Shown: positions 1 to 8,664 of the stretch, piece after piece
How positions within the stretch are numbered: position 1 is the stretch's first letter
Layout of the letters: every line of letters starts with the position of its first letter
Position numbers and translations under genes: made by a program
Source: Caulobacter segnis
GTDB taxonomy: Bacteria > Pseudomonadota > Alphaproteobacteria > Caulobacterales > Caulobacteraceae
Length of the DNA stretch: 64,000 nt
NCBI RefSeq assembly: GCF_023935105.1
Contig: NZ_CP096040.1
Location: 4,507,001-4,571,000 of the forward strand
Direction of reading: 5' to 3'
The notes under the pieces: model-generated
Seen by the model: the letters and a program-made list of their open reading frames with translations, nothing else
Database searches by the model: none
Told to the model about the DNA's origin: nothing

Positions 1-480
1 GAGCGCGACGTCGACGCCCTGGTCCGCGCCGTGGGCCGCAGCGTCGAGATGAAGGCCGAGATCGTCGAGGAAGACGAGAAGGAGGCCGGCCGCCGCGCCC
101 TGCTGAACCTGGGCCACACCTTCGGCCACGCGATCGAGGCCGAGATGGGCTTCGGCGACGCCCTCAAGCACGGCGAGGCCGTCGGCGTCGGCATGGCCCA
201 GGCGTTCCGCTTCTCGGCCAAGCAGGGCCTGTGCCCCAGCCAGGACGCCGTCCGCGCCACCGCCGCGATCAAGGCCGCCGGCCTGCCGACGACCCTTGCC
301 GAAGTTCGCCCCGAGCCGTTCAAGGCCGACGCCCTGGTCGCCCACTGCGGCCAGGACAAGAAGGCCGAGGGCGGCAAGCTGACCTTCGTCCTGGTCCGCG
401 GCATCGGCGACGCCTTCGTCGCCAAGGACGTCGACCGCGCGGCGCTGAAGGCGTTCCTGGTCGAAGAGGGCGCGGTTTAA
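1..480 (+). CDS. aroB: 3-dehydroquinate synthase, C-terminal part
   Basis: This is the C-terminal 159 codons of AroB, which converts DAHP to 3-dehydroquinate in the cytoplasmic shikimate pathway. The frame is open to the window edge, so the N-terminal NAD-binding half lies upstream. Two metal-binding motifs of the family are visible: LNLGHTFGHAIE (around residue 38 of the visible part) and LKHGEAVGVGMA (around residue 56), preceded by the acidic EIVEEDEKEAG segment that supplies the glutamate ligand. Stop is TAA, followed within 10 nt by a palindromic repeat. In related genomes I expect aroB to be followed by the CBS/CorC gene; here two genes and a repeat separate them. Confidence 0.95.
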   Translation, partial: ERDVDALVRAVGRSVEMKAEIVEEDEKEAGRRALLNLGHTFGHAIEAEMGFGDALKHGEAVGVGMAQAFRFSAKQGLCPSQDAVRATAAIKAAGLPTTLAEVRPEPFKADALVAHCGQDKKAEGGKLTFVLVRGIGDAFVAKDVDRAALKAFLVEEGAV

Positions 481-487
481 TTAGCTT

Positions 488-649
488 CCTTCTCCCCTTG
501 CGGGAGAAGGTGTCGGCGAAGCAGACGGATGAGGGGTCGATAGCCCTCCCCGCCCGCACCCAGCCTATCCGCCGTCGCGGCGGATGCCGTTTTCAACCCC
601 TCACCCGACCCGCTTCGCGGGCCACCCTCTCCCGCAAGGGGAGAGGGAG
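488..649. repeat. Paired palindromic repeat, family B copy 1
   Basis: Two inverted arms flank about 115 bp. The left arm contains TCTCCCCTTGCGGGAGA (491-507) and the right arm contains CTCTCCCGCAAGGGGAGAG near 627-646. Each arm is itself a short hairpin. It begins 8 nt after the aroB stop. A second copy lies at 28304-28474. Confidence 0.85.
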
Positions 650-650
650 A

Positions 651-1211
651 CTATTTCCGCCCCTTCAGCGCCAACGCCACGCCCGCCGCCAGGAAGTAGA
701 ACGCCCCGAAGGCCGCATAGGGCGCGATCTCCACGGCCCAAGGCGGATGGCCGCCGCCGCTGATCGAGCGGACGATCATGAAGACGCCGGCCAGCGTCGA
801 TTGGGCGCCGCTCAGCACCATCGGCCATTGGGCGCCCACGGCGCGCCAACGACGAACCCCGGCGATCAGCTGCAGCAGGCCCGCGAAGCCGGCCCACACG
901 CCGAACACGGTCAGCACGCGCGGCGGCGCGGTCTGCAGCGCCAGCAGCACCGCGCCGGCGACCACCAGGCTGATCACCAGATTGAAGGTCTGTGGCGGGT
1001 TTGCCGCGAAGCCGCCGTTGGCGCGGGCGTCCAGCGCGTTGGCCAGGGCGTCCCAGGCCGGATAGGCGACCAGCAGCAGGCCCGAGGCCAGCGGATTACC
1101 CGCGCCCACCGCGATCGCGGCCAGGATCCAGGCCACGGACACGCCGGCCCGCAGGAAGTAGTAGCGCTTGAGCGCATTGGCGTCGTCGGAATGGACGGGG
1201 GCGTGGGCCAT
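651..1211 (-). CDS. DUF308/HdeD-like multipass membrane protein
   Basis: A 186-residue protein with about six hydrophobic helices (segments around FLRAGVSVAWILAAIAV, PLASGLLLVAYPAW, LVISLVVAGAVLLAL, VFGVWAGFAGLLQLIAGVR, LSGAQSTLAGVFMIV and AAFGAFYFLAAGVALAL). This resembles the small DUF308-type membrane proteins, but the family call is tentative and the function is unknown. I chose the ATG at 1211 because GGGAGG sits just upstream; an in-frame upstream start at 1250 lacks a ribosome site and would run into the operator. It is transcribed divergently from the OhrR-type repressor across two dyads, so it is the likely regulated target. Confidence 0.8.
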   Translation of the reverse strand: MAHAPVHSDDANALKRYYFLRAGVSVAWILAAIAVGAGNPLASGLLLVAYPAWDALANALDARANGGFAANPPQTFNLVISLVVAGAVLLALQTAPPRVLTVFGVWAGFAGLLQLIAGVRRWRAVGAQWPMVLSGAQSTLAGVFMIVRSISGGGHPPWAVEIAPYAAFGAFYFLAAGVALALKGRK

Positions 1212-1241
1212 GGCGGCCTCCCTGAAGCGTGGCTGCGAATT

Positions 1242-1272
1242 ACATGCCAAGACATTATATGTCGTGGCATGT
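1242..1272. promoter_or_regulatory. 31-bp dyad operator upstream of ohrR and the divergent membrane gene
   Basis: ACATGCCA at 1242-1249 pairs with TGGCATGT at 1265-1272, and inside these GACAT at 1251-1255 pairs with ATGTC at 1259-1263, giving 13 paired positions around centre 1257. It is the best candidate operator for the neighbouring MarR/OhrR protein. Confidence 0.7.
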
Positions 1273-1310
1273 GAATGCCTCTAGCCGCGCGCCGGCGGCG
1301 AGTCCAGCCG

Positions 1311-1330
1311 ATATTTGTCACGACATATAT
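1311..1330. promoter_or_regulatory. 20-bp dyad, second candidate OhrR/MarR operator
   Basis: ATATTTGTC and GACATATAT form 9-bp arms with a 2-bp spacer and one mismatch. It shares the ATATGTCGTG core, in inverted orientation, with the larger dyad at 1242-1272. It ends 38 nt before the ohrR start. Confidence 0.6.
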
Positions 1331-1368
1331 TTCCGAGGTAGGAAACGCCCGCACCAGGAGCCTTCGCC

Positions 1369-1824
1369 GTGTCCCAACGCCTTCCCACGCTCGACGAGCA
1401 GCTCTGCTTCTCGCTCTACGGGGCCAGCCTGGCGATCAACCGCGCCTACAAGCCGTTGCTGGACGCACTGGAGATCACCTATCCGCAGTATCTGGTGCTG
1501 AGCGCCCTGTGGGAGAGCGACGGTCTCAGCGTCGGGGCGATCGCCGAACGGCTGGGTCTGGACTCCAGCAACGTCACGCCGCTGGTCAAGCGGATGGAGG
1601 GCGCGGGCCTGATCACGCGCGTCCGCAACCCGGCCGACGAGCGGCAGGTGGTCGTCAGCCTGACCGCCCACGGCCGCGACCTGCAGGTCCGCAGCGCCTG
1701 CCTGGGCCAGACCCTGTTCACCGCGGCCGGCATGAGCGTCGATCGCCTGGTCCAGCTGAACAAGGACGTCCAGGCGTTCCGAGACTCGGTCGCGCGCTTT
1801 GTCAGCGACGCGGCCGAGGCCTAG
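1369..1824 (+). CDS. ohrR: OhrR-type MarR-family redox repressor
   Basis: A 151-residue winged-helix regulator. The N-terminal signature LDEQLCFSLYGAS followed by YKPLLDALEITYPQYLVL is characteristic of OhrR, the organic-hydroperoxide sensor. The reactive cysteine of that family corresponds to Cys13, and a second cysteine at 111 could form the disulfide seen in two-Cys OhrR proteins. The recognition helix region is LDSSNVTPLVKRM and the wing carries NPADERQVVV. Start is GTG at 1369, with AGGAG 8 nt upstream. No ohr peroxidase gene is adjacent; the divergent partner is a membrane protein. The symbol rests on motifs, and a general MarR sensor of another oxidant is possible. Confidence 0.8.
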   Translation: MSQRLPTLDEQLCFSLYGASLAINRAYKPLLDALEITYPQYLVLSALWESDGLSVGAIAERLGLDSSNVTPLVKRMEGAGLITRVRNPADERQVVVSLTAHGRDLQVRSACLGQTLFTAAGMSVDRLVQLNKDVQAFRDSVARFVSDAAEA

Positions 1825-1835
1825 AGGATAGCGCC

Positions 1836-3122
1836 ATGCTCACCGCCCTGCTCGGCCTCGCGCCCATCGTCGTCGCCCTCCTGACCGTTTCGGCGCTGTT
1901 CTCGGCGGCCGAGACGTCGATGACCGGCGCCAGCCGGGCGCGGATGCACCAGCTGGAGCGCGAGGGCGACACGCCCGCCCGGCGCGTCAACAAGCTGCTG
2001 AGCGACCAGGAGACGATGATCGGGGCGGTGCTGCTGGGCAACAACCTGATCAACATCCTGGCCTCGGCCCTGGCGACCCAGGTGCTGACCACCCTGATCC
2101 CCGGCCCCTGGGGCGTGGCCGTGGCGACGGCGGCGATGACGGTGCTGGTCCTGGTCTTCGCCGAGGTGCTGCCCAAGACGGTGGCCATCGTCCGCTCGGA
2201 CGACGTGGCCCGCGCCCTGTCCGGTCCCACCCTGCTGGTCGTGCGCGTGTTCGGGCCGATCATCTACGCCATCCAGTGGATCGTCCGCCGCACCCTGCGG
2301 CTGTTCGGGGTCAAGCTGGACATGGCCGTCGACGTGCTGGCCGCACACGAGGAGATCCGCGGCGCGGTCGACTACCACCACTCCGAAGGCCTGGTCGAAA
2401 GCGGCGACCGGCGGATGCTGGGCGGGGTGCTGGACCTGTCGGACATGGACGTCTCGGAGATCATGGTCCACCGCAAGTCGATGGTCCTGCTGGACGCCGG
2501 CCTGCCCGCCCGCGAGCTGGTGCGGGAGGTGCTGGAGGCCCAGCACACCCGCGTGCCGCTCTATCGCGACGAGCCCGACAACATCGTTGGCGTGCTGCAC
2601 GCCCGCGACCTGCTCAAGGCCCTGGCGGAGTCGCCGACCGGGGTCGAAGGCCTGGACATCGCCGCCATCCTGCGCGAGCCGTGGTTCATCCCCGACACCA
2701 CCAACCTCAAGGACCAGTTGAACGCTTTCCTCAAGCGCAAGAGCCACTTCGCGCTGGTCGTCGACGAGTACGGCGCCCTGCAGGGCCTGGTGACGCTGGA
2801 GGACATTCTGGAGGAGATCGTCGGCGAGATCGACGACGAGCACGACACCAGCCTGGACGGCGTGCGCCGCCAGGCGGACGGCTCGGTCAATGTCGACGGC
2901 CACGTCACCGTGCGCGACCTGAACCGGGCCATGGACTGGCGCCTGCCCGAGGGCGAAGCCGTGACGATCGCCGGCCTGGTGATCCACGAGGCCCAGATGA
3001 TTCCCGAGCCGGGCCAGACCTTCATCTTCCATCGCCACCGATTCCAAGTGTTCCGTAGGCAGAGGAACCAGATCACCGCGCTGCGGATCAGCGCGCCGCT
3101 GGACGACGGCAACGAACCCTAA
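1836..3122 (+). CDS. CNNM/CBS-domain CorC-HlyC family membrane protein
   Basis: A 428-residue protein of the hemolysin C/CorC/CNNM class. Residues 1-190 form the CNNM membrane domain, beginning with a long hydrophobic helix and carrying the conserved LFSAAETSMTGASRAR and AEVLPKT motifs. Residues about 205-330 form a CBS pair (DVSEIMVHRKSM; ALVVDEYGALQGLVTLEDI). Residues about 345-425 form the CorC/HlyC C-terminal domain. The family is linked to magnesium or cobalt efflux; the old name hemolysin does not imply cytolysis. It starts 12 nt after ohrR and may be partly cotranscribed with it, although the link with aroB is the older arrangement in related genomes, as I recall it. Confidence 0.9.
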   Translation: MLTALLGLAPIVVALLTVSALFSAAETSMTGASRARMHQLEREGDTPARRVNKLLSDQETMIGAVLLGNNLINILASALATQVLTTLIPGPWGVAVATAAMTVLVLVFAEVLPKTVAIVRSDDVARALSGPTLLVVRVFGPIIYAIQWIVRRTLRLFGVKLDMAVDVLAAHEEIRGAVDYHHSEGLVESGDRRMLGGVLDLSDMDVSEIMVHRKSMVLLDAGLPARELVREVLEAQHTRVPLYRDEPDNIVGVLHARDLLKALAESPTGVEGLDIAAILREPWFIPDTTNLKDQLNAFLKRKSHFALVVDEYGALQGLVTLEDILEEIVGEIDDEHDTSLDGVRRQADGSVNVDGHVTVRDLNRAMDWRLPEGEAVTIAGLVIHEAQMIPEPGQTFIFHRHRFQVFRRQRNQITALRISAPLDDGNEP

Positions 3123-3144
3123 ACACCTCCACGGTGAAGTTTAC

Positions 3145-3169
3145 GGAACCGGACGGGAAACGGCGCGTT
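3145..3169 (+). promoter_or_regulatory. EcfG/SigT-type general stress promoter
   Basis: GGAAC at 3145-3149 and CGTT at 3166-3169 are separated by 16 bp. This is an exact match to the alphaproteobacterial general-stress consensus GGAAC-N16/17-CGTT, placed 47 nt before the start of the HWE kinase. Confidence 0.75.
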
Positions 3170-3215
3170 TAGCGTCATTACCGGCCAGGGGCGGTCCGGT
3201 GTTAAGGGGGCGGTT

Positions 3216-4814
3216 TTGGCCAGTGTCATGGCTGAGAGCAGGGTTCGTGACGGTGATGAGCCGAGCGCGAACGCGCGCTTGGCCGAACTGGAACGCGCGC
3301 TGGCCGACGAGGTTCGCAAGTCCGAGACCCTGGCGCGGGTGACCGAGGCGATCGCCTCCAGCACCGATATCGACACCTGCGTACAGGCGGTGATCGATGG
3401 CGCCCGCGAGATCAGCGGCGCCGCCTTCGGGGCCTTCTTCTACAATCGGGTCGAGGCGGACGGGGAATCCTACGCGCTGTTTCGCCTGTCGGGCGCCGCG
3501 CCCGAGGCGTTCGCCGGCTTTCCCAAGGTGCGCAAGACCGAGCTGTTCGCCCCGACCTTCGAAAACACGGGCGTGGTGCGCTCGGACGACATCACCCTGG
3601 ACCCGCGCTATGGCCGCAACGCGCCGCGCCGGGGCATGCCCGAGCATCACCTGCCCGTCCGCAGCTACCTGGCCATCCCGGTCGCCACGCGACAGGGCGA
3701 GGTGCTGGGCGGCCTGTTCTTCGGCGATCCCGAGATCGGCCGGTTCTCGGCCCGCGACGAGACCCTGCTGGTGGGCCTGGGCGCCCAGGTCGCCGCCACC
3801 ATCGAGTCGATCAAGCTGAACGCCAGCGCCCTGGCCGAGTTGGGTCATCGCCGCAAGACCGAGGAGCGCCTGAAGTTCGCCCTCGATTCCGGGCGCATGG
3901 GCTCGTGGGACCTGGACGTGGCGACCAAGGCCTACGAGGCCTCGGACCTCTGCAAGCTCAACTACGGCCGCCGCGCGGACGAGACCTTCACCTTCGCCGA
4001 CCTGATCGCCACCATTCATCCCGAAGACCGCCCGCGCATCCTGGCGGCGATCGAGGCCGCGATCCGCGACGGGGCCGACTACGACGTCGAATATCGCGTG
4101 GTGCATCCGAACGGCGAACTGCGCTGGCTGCACGCCCGCGGCCGCGCGGCCCAGACCGCCGACGACGGCGGCGTGCGGCGCCTGGCCGGGGTCTCGCTGG
4201 ACATCACCGAGCGCAAGCGCGCCGAGGAACGCCAGAAGCTGCTGGTCAACGAACTGAATCACAGGGTGAAGAACAGCCTGGCGACCGTGCAGTCGATCGC
4301 CGCCCAGACCCTGCGCTCCAACGCCTCGCCCGAATTCTTCCGCGAGGCCTTCGAGACCCGCCTGATCGCCCTGTCCCAGACCCACGACCTCTTGACCCGC
4401 GAGAGCTGGGCCGGCGCCAGCCTGCGCGAGGTGTTCGACGTCGAGCTGCACGCCATGGCCGGCGAGGACCGCGTGGGCTTCGCCTATGACGCCGACGTGC
4501 GCCTCAACCCGAAGGCCGCCGTGGCCCTGGGCATGGGCATCCACGAACTGGCGACCAACGCGGCCAAGTACGGGGCCCTTTCGGGTCCCGACGGCCGCGT
4601 GGCCGTGGACTGGTCCATAGAGGACGGCGTGCTGCGCCTGACCTGGACCGAAAGCGGCGGCCCACCCGTCACCCCACCGGCCCGTCGCGGCTTCGGCGCC
4701 CGCCTTCTGGAGCGCGGCCTCGCGGCCGAGCTATCCGGCGGGGTCGAGCTGACCTATGATGCGACGGGACTCGTCTGCCAAATGGCGTTGCCCCTGCGCG
4801 CGCTGGAGCCCTGA
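3216..4814 (+). CDS. GAF-PAS HWE-family sensor histidine kinase
   Basis: A soluble 532-residue kinase with no membrane helix. A GAF domain spans about residues 35-200 (AAFGAFFYNR to LAIPVATRQGEVLGG), a PAS/PAC domain about 215-335 (FALDSGRMGSWDLDV to LDITERKRAEE), and the catalytic core follows. The phospho-accepting His349 lies in NELNHRVKNSLATVQSIA, the N box is HELATNAAKYGALS, and the WTE of LTWTESGG gives the HWE signature. TTG at 3216 is preferred because AAGGGGG lies 5 nt upstream; ATG at 3228 is the alternative. The gene sits behind a stress-type promoter and is followed 3 nt later by its probable receiver partner, so it likely feeds a stress-response phosphorelay. Confidence 0.9.
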   Translation: MASVMAESRVRDGDEPSANARLAELERALADEVRKSETLARVTEAIASSTDIDTCVQAVIDGAREISGAAFGAFFYNRVEADGESYALFRLSGAAPEAFAGFPKVRKTELFAPTFENTGVVRSDDITLDPRYGRNAPRRGMPEHHLPVRSYLAIPVATRQGEVLGGLFFGDPEIGRFSARDETLLVGLGAQVAATIESIKLNASALAELGHRRKTEERLKFALDSGRMGSWDLDVATKAYEASDLCKLNYGRRADETFTFADLIATIHPEDRPRILAAIEAAIRDGADYDVEYRVVHPNGELRWLHARGRAAQTADDGGVRRLAGVSLDITERKRAEERQKLLVNELNHRVKNSLATVQSIAAQTLRSNASPEFFREAFETRLIALSQTHDLLTRESWAGASLREVFDVELHAMAGEDRVGFAYDADVRLNPKAAVALGMGIHELATNAAKYGALSGPDGRVAVDWSIEDGVLRLTWTESGGPPVTPPARRGFGARLLERGLAAELSGGVELTYDATGLVCQMALPLRALEP

Positions 4815-4817
4815 CAC

Positions 4818-5186
4818 ATGACTACACTCTCGTCCCTGAAGGTCCTGGTCGTCGAAGACGAGGCGTTGGTCTCGATGCTCGTCGAGGACATGTTGACCGA
4901 CCTTGGCTGCGCGATCGTCGGCCCGGCGGCAGAGATCGAGGAAGCCTTGCGCCTGGCGAACTCGGCCGACATCGACGCCGCCCTGCTGGACGTCAATCTG
5001 GGCGGCCGACCGATCTTCCCCGTCGCCGACGCCCTGAAGGCGCGCGGCGTGCCGTTCGCCTTCGCCAGCGGCTATGGCGAGGCGGGCCTGACCGAGGACC
5101 ATCGTGGAGCGACGGTGCTGCAAAAGCCCTTCCGCGAGGCCGATCTGCGCCGCGTGCTCGAGGGCTTGGTCGGCCAGACGGCCTGA
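4818..5186 (+). CDS. Single-domain response regulator paired with the HWE kinase
   Basis: A 122-residue stand-alone receiver domain with no output domain. The acidic pocket is ED at residues 13-14 (VVEDEALV), the phospho-acceptor is Asp58 in LLDVNLGGRPIFPV, and the conserved lysine is in LQKPFREADL. The DVNLGG form is typical of receivers paired with HWE kinases, and a near-identical stretch ends the hybrid kinase at 58477-60453. It begins 3 nt after the kinase stop, so the two are cotranscribed. It probably acts by protein contact or as a phosphate shuttle or sink rather than by binding DNA. Confidence 0.92.
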   Translation: MTTLSSLKVLVVEDEALVSMLVEDMLTDLGCAIVGPAAEIEEALRLANSADIDAALLDVNLGGRPIFPVADALKARGVPFAFASGYGEAGLTEDHRGATVLQKPFREADLRRVLEGLVGQTA

Positions 5187-5603
5187 GTTTGCGCATTATG
5201 TGGGCGACGGGCGTCTGAATTACAGGCGCCGCGCGGCGACCCCGACGAACGCCGCCTCTCGGGGCGGCCACATTCCGGTGCGTAAATCCGGCCTTTTGAG
5301 ACCCAAAAGCCGGCACATTGGCGCGACGCCGGTATTCCACGCGCAAGTTTCATCCCCCAAACCCCCTCCGATGAGTGGGGGTTGGCGCATTCTGGCGATC
5401 AAAACATTCCAAAATTGACGGAAGACCGTCGTTTTTGTGACTTTTCGGTAACGAATGGCGACCCGCGTCGCCCAATTCCGCCACAATCGCTTCTAGAGCG
5501 CGCGAAAGCCGATAACGTCGCCATTGAGGAATGGCCCTCTTTTGCCCCCGGCGCGCGCCGCTCACGCGTCCCGGGAGCCCGTATCTTTGAGGACGACTAA
5601 AAT
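5187..5603. other. 417-bp non-coding leader upstream of the TonB receptor
   Basis: No convincing gene lies here. Two weak hairpins are visible: a CCCCC/GGGGG pair around 5360-5380, and GACGG-AAGA-CCGTC (5417-5430) flanked by AAAA and TTTTT, which looks like a weak intrinsic terminator or attenuator. TTGACG at 5415 could be a -35 element, but I see no matching -10. The stretch probably carries the receptor promoter and regulatory sites. Confidence 0.5.
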
Positions 5604-8558
5604 ATGGCGTTGAAACACAAGCTGCTCCTGGCGACGACGATGCTGGGTGGGCTGACGGTGTTCGCACCTTCCGCGACCCTGGCGCAGAGCGCACCGGCCG
5701 CCGCGGACAACAGCTCCGTCGAGGAAATCGTGGTCACCGGTTCGCGCATCCGTCGCGACACCTTCAACGCCCCGGTGGCGATGTCGGTGATCAGCGGTGA
5801 GCAGATCCGCGACTCGGGCAACACGTCGATCGCCGAGACCCTGCTCGACGTGCCGATGATCAACGCCAACACCAACGCGCAGAACTCGTCCAGCTCGCTG
5901 TACCTGGCCGGCCAGGCCCGCGCCGACATCCGCGGCCTGGGCGCCGCGCGCACCCTGGTCCTGATGGACGGCCGCCGCATCGTCTTCTCGGACGCCTCCT
6001 CGCCCGCCGTCGACCTGAACCTGATCCCGTCGATGATGGTCGAGCGCATCGAGACCGTCGCGGGCGGCGCCTCGGCCGTTTATGGCTCGGAAGCCATCGC
6101 CGGCGTCGTCAACGTGCTGATGAAGAAGAAGTACGACGGCATCGAACTGGACGCTCAGTTCGGGACCTCGCAGGAAGGTGACGGCCGTGAGCGCCGCATC
6201 TCGTTCCTGGCCGGTCACGCCTTCATGGACGGCCGCCTGAACGTGCTCGCCGGCGGCGAAGTCTCGCACTCCGACCCCGTCTTCCAAAGGGATCGCGACT
6301 GGGCGTTCCCGGGCATCCGCCGCAACACCGTGGCCAACCCGCAGACCATCATCGGCGCCAGCCGCTCGAACACCGCCCCGACGGCGACGTTCCAGCTGCT
6401 GGGCGGCGGGGTCGGCGCGGCGCGCGCCGTGACCCTCGACTACCGCGACCCGACCAAGGTCGTGCGCCTGAGCGCTCCGTGCTCGACCCCGACGGTGCAG
6501 CCGACCTGTCAGGACGAGTCGCTGATCTACAGCGGCATCTACAACGCGCTGCAGGGCGAGAGCGACCGCAAGACGTTCCGCACCTACCTCGACTACGAAA
6601 TCAACGACAACGTGAAGGCGTTCCTGGACGTCAGCTACGCCAAGGTGAAGGGCCACGGCTACTTCCAGCCGCCGTTCTCGTCGGCGGCCGGCGGCGGCAC
6701 CATGCCCGTCACCCTGAAGGGCGATAACGCCTATCTGGCCGGTACGGACGCCACGGCGACCGCCCTGCGCAACGAGTGGCTGGCCGCGGGCAAGGCCCTG
6801 ACCTCGGCTGCAACCGCCCAGGTCGGCAAGTTCTGGACCGAGTTCGGCGGCCGTGACGTGCTCACCGACCGCGACACCACCCGCATCGTCGCCGGCATGG
6901 AAGGCAAGTTCAACCTCCTGGACCGCAACGTCCACTGGGACTGGTACGGCCAATACGGCGAAACCGGCGGCAAGACGACCTCGATTAACGTTCCGAACGT
7001 GGCGCGCGTCCAGCAAGCCACCGACGCGGTCCTGCTGAACGGCCAGATCGTCTGCCGCAGCGCCGACGCCCGCGCCGCCGGCTGCCAGCCCTGGGACCTG
7101 ATCCATGGGGCCTCGGCCGCCGCCGTCGCCTGGACCAACGCCCAGTCGACCACCGACCAGAAGGTCAAGCAGACGGTCCTGTCGGGCAACCTGTCGACCG
7201 ACCTGTTCAACCTGCCGGCCGGTCCGGTGGGCGTGGCCGCCGGCCTGGAATACCGCAAGGAAGAGAGCAGCTTCGAACAGGACGCCCTGGGCGCCTCGGG
7301 CGCGCTGTTCTTCAACGCCATCGGCAAGCGCGCCGGCAAGTACGACGTGCGTGAAGCGTACGGCGAAATCCGCGTTCCGCTGCTGAAGGACATGATCCTG
7401 GCCGACGACCTGTCGCTGGAGTTCGCCGGCCGCGCCGCCGACTATTCGACGATCGGTCACACCAAGCAGTACGAAATGCGCGCGCTGTGGGCCCCGGTCC
7501 GCGACATCCGCTTCCGCGCCAGCCAGGGTAGCGCCGTTCGCGCGCCGAACATCGTCGAGCTGTACTCGCCGCAAAGCGTGAACTTCACGACGGCCGCGGT
7601 CGACCCCTGCGACAAGGACTCCTACGCCGGCGCCTCGGCCACGCAGAAGGCCGCTCGTAACGCCACCTGCGCCGCCGCCATCCCGGGCTGGAACTCGGCG
7701 ACCTTCGTGTCGAACATCGGCACGGGCCGTCCGTCGCTGCAGCTGACCCAGGGCGGCAACCCGCAACTGGGCCCGGAAACGGCCAAGACCTACCAGCTGG
7801 GCGTCGTCGTCCAGCCGCGTTGGATCCCGCGCCTGTCGGTGTCGCTGGACTTCTTCAAGTACAACATCTCGGATCAGGTCGGCACGATCCCGATCAACAC
7901 CCTGTTCCAGCAGCTGTGCTATGACTCGACCCAGGCCTACGCCAGCAACCCGTTCTGCGCCCTGATCGTCCGCGATCCGACCGGCACCACCGGCGGCGCC
8001 GTGGTCGGCGGCGTGAAAACGGTCAGCCTGACCAACCAGAACGTGGCCAAGGTCAAGGTCGAGGGCTGGGATGCGTCGGCCGAATACGGCTTCAACACCG
8101 AAGACGTGTTCAAGCGCGACCTGGGTTCGCTGGCGTTCCGCGTCGACGCGACCTGGATGTACCGCTGGGCTCTGCAAGGCCTGCCGGGCCAAGCCTATAC
8201 CCAACAGGCGAACAACATCTCGAACGCCACGCCCGAGTGGAAGGCCCAGGGTTCGGTGCAGTGGACTTACAACAAGTTCTCGGCCGCCTGGACCACGCAC
8301 TACATCGGCTCGATGGCTTCGACGAACGCCTTCTCGTCGACCCAGCTGGACCCGTACTACACGGGCGACTACTGGAGCCACGACGTGCGCGCCAAGTACG
8401 AGATCGACGACAAGCTGCAGATCCGCGGCGGCATCCAGAATGTCACCAACGAGACGCCGCCCTACCTGCCGGAAACCATTCAGGGCACGGGCACGGGTTC
8501 GTCGAGCTACGACAACCGCGGCCGCTACTACTATGTCGGCGTGACCATGCGTTACTAA
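5604..8558 (+). CDS. TonB-dependent outer membrane receptor
   Basis: A 984-residue outer membrane receptor for active import driven by TonB-ExbBD. A signal peptide ends near the SATLAQS cleavage region (residues 1-28). The TonB box lies in VEEIVVTGSRIRR near residue 40, the plug domain runs to about 165 (IRGLGAARTLVLMDGRR; GGASAVYGSEAIAGVVN), and the rest is the beta-barrel, ending in YYYVGVTMRY with the C-terminal aromatic typical of barrel proteins. Cysteine pairs occur in extracellular-loop positions. The substrate cannot be read from sequence; in Caulobacter such receptors often import sugars or siderophores. It has a long leader, and a strong terminator follows 52 nt after the stop, so it is monocistronic. 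Confidence 0.93.
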   Translation: MALKHKLLLATTMLGGLTVFAPSATLAQSAPAAADNSSVEEIVVTGSRIRRDTFNAPVAMSVISGEQIRDSGNTSIAETLLDVPMINANTNAQNSSSSLYLAGQARADIRGLGAARTLVLMDGRRIVFSDASSPAVDLNLIPSMMVERIETVAGGASAVYGSEAIAGVVNVLMKKKYDGIELDAQFGTSQEGDGRERRISFLAGHAFMDGRLNVLAGGEVSHSDPVFQRDRDWAFPGIRRNTVANPQTIIGASRSNTAPTATFQLLGGGVGAARAVTLDYRDPTKVVRLSAPCSTPTVQPTCQDESLIYSGIYNALQGESDRKTFRTYLDYEINDNVKAFLDVSYAKVKGHGYFQPPFSSAAGGGTMPVTLKGDNAYLAGTDATATALRNEWLAAGKALTSAATAQVGKFWTEFGGRDVLTDRDTTRIVAGMEGKFNLLDRNVHWDWYGQYGETGGKTTSINVPNVARVQQATDAVLLNGQIVCRSADARAAGCQPWDLIHGASAAAVAWTNAQSTTDQKVKQTVLSGNLSTDLFNLPAGPVGVAAGLEYRKEESSFEQDALGASGALFFNAIGKRAGKYDVREAYGEIRVPLLKDMILADDLSLEFAGRAADYSTIGHTKQYEMRALWAPVRDIRFRASQGSAVRAPNIVELYSPQSVNFTTAAVDPCDKDSYAGASATQKAARNATCAAAIPGWNSATFVSNIGTGRPSLQLTQGGNPQLGPETAKTYQLGVVVQPRWIPRLSVSLDFFKYNISDQVGTIPINTLFQQLCYDSTQAYASNPFCALIVRDPTGTTGGAVVGGVKTVSLTNQNVAKVKVEGWDASAEYGFNTEDVFKRDLGSLAFRVDATWMYRWALQGLPGQAYTQQANNISNATPEWKAQGSVQWTYNKFSAAWTTHYIGSMASTNAFSSTQLDPYYTGDYWSHDVRAKYEIDDKLQIRGGIQNVTNETPPYLPETIQGTGTGSSSYDNRGRYYYVGVTMRY

Positions 8559-8610
8559 GACCGGCGCTTCCGCCGGGCCTTCGGGCCTGGCGGGACACCG
8601 TCGAAAACGG

Positions 8611-8642
8611 AAAAGGGGACGCCTCGGCGTCCCCTTTTTTGT
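8611..8642 (+). terminator. Rho-independent terminator of the TonB receptor gene
   Basis: GGGGACGCC and GCGTCCCC form the stem around a TCG loop (8615-8634), extended by A-T pairs and followed by TTTTTT. The A run on the other side means it may also work for the convergent cdd gene. Confidence 0.92.
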
Positions 8643-8664
8643 TGTCCCCTTCCTATTGGGGTGC

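Noticed and set aside
5562..8381. A 939-codon open frame on the minus strand opposite the TonB receptor
   Set aside because: It mirrors a high-GC coding frame, has shadow-type composition (Arg, Gly, Val, Gln, His) and no recognisable domain. The plus-strand receptor has clear motifs throughout.
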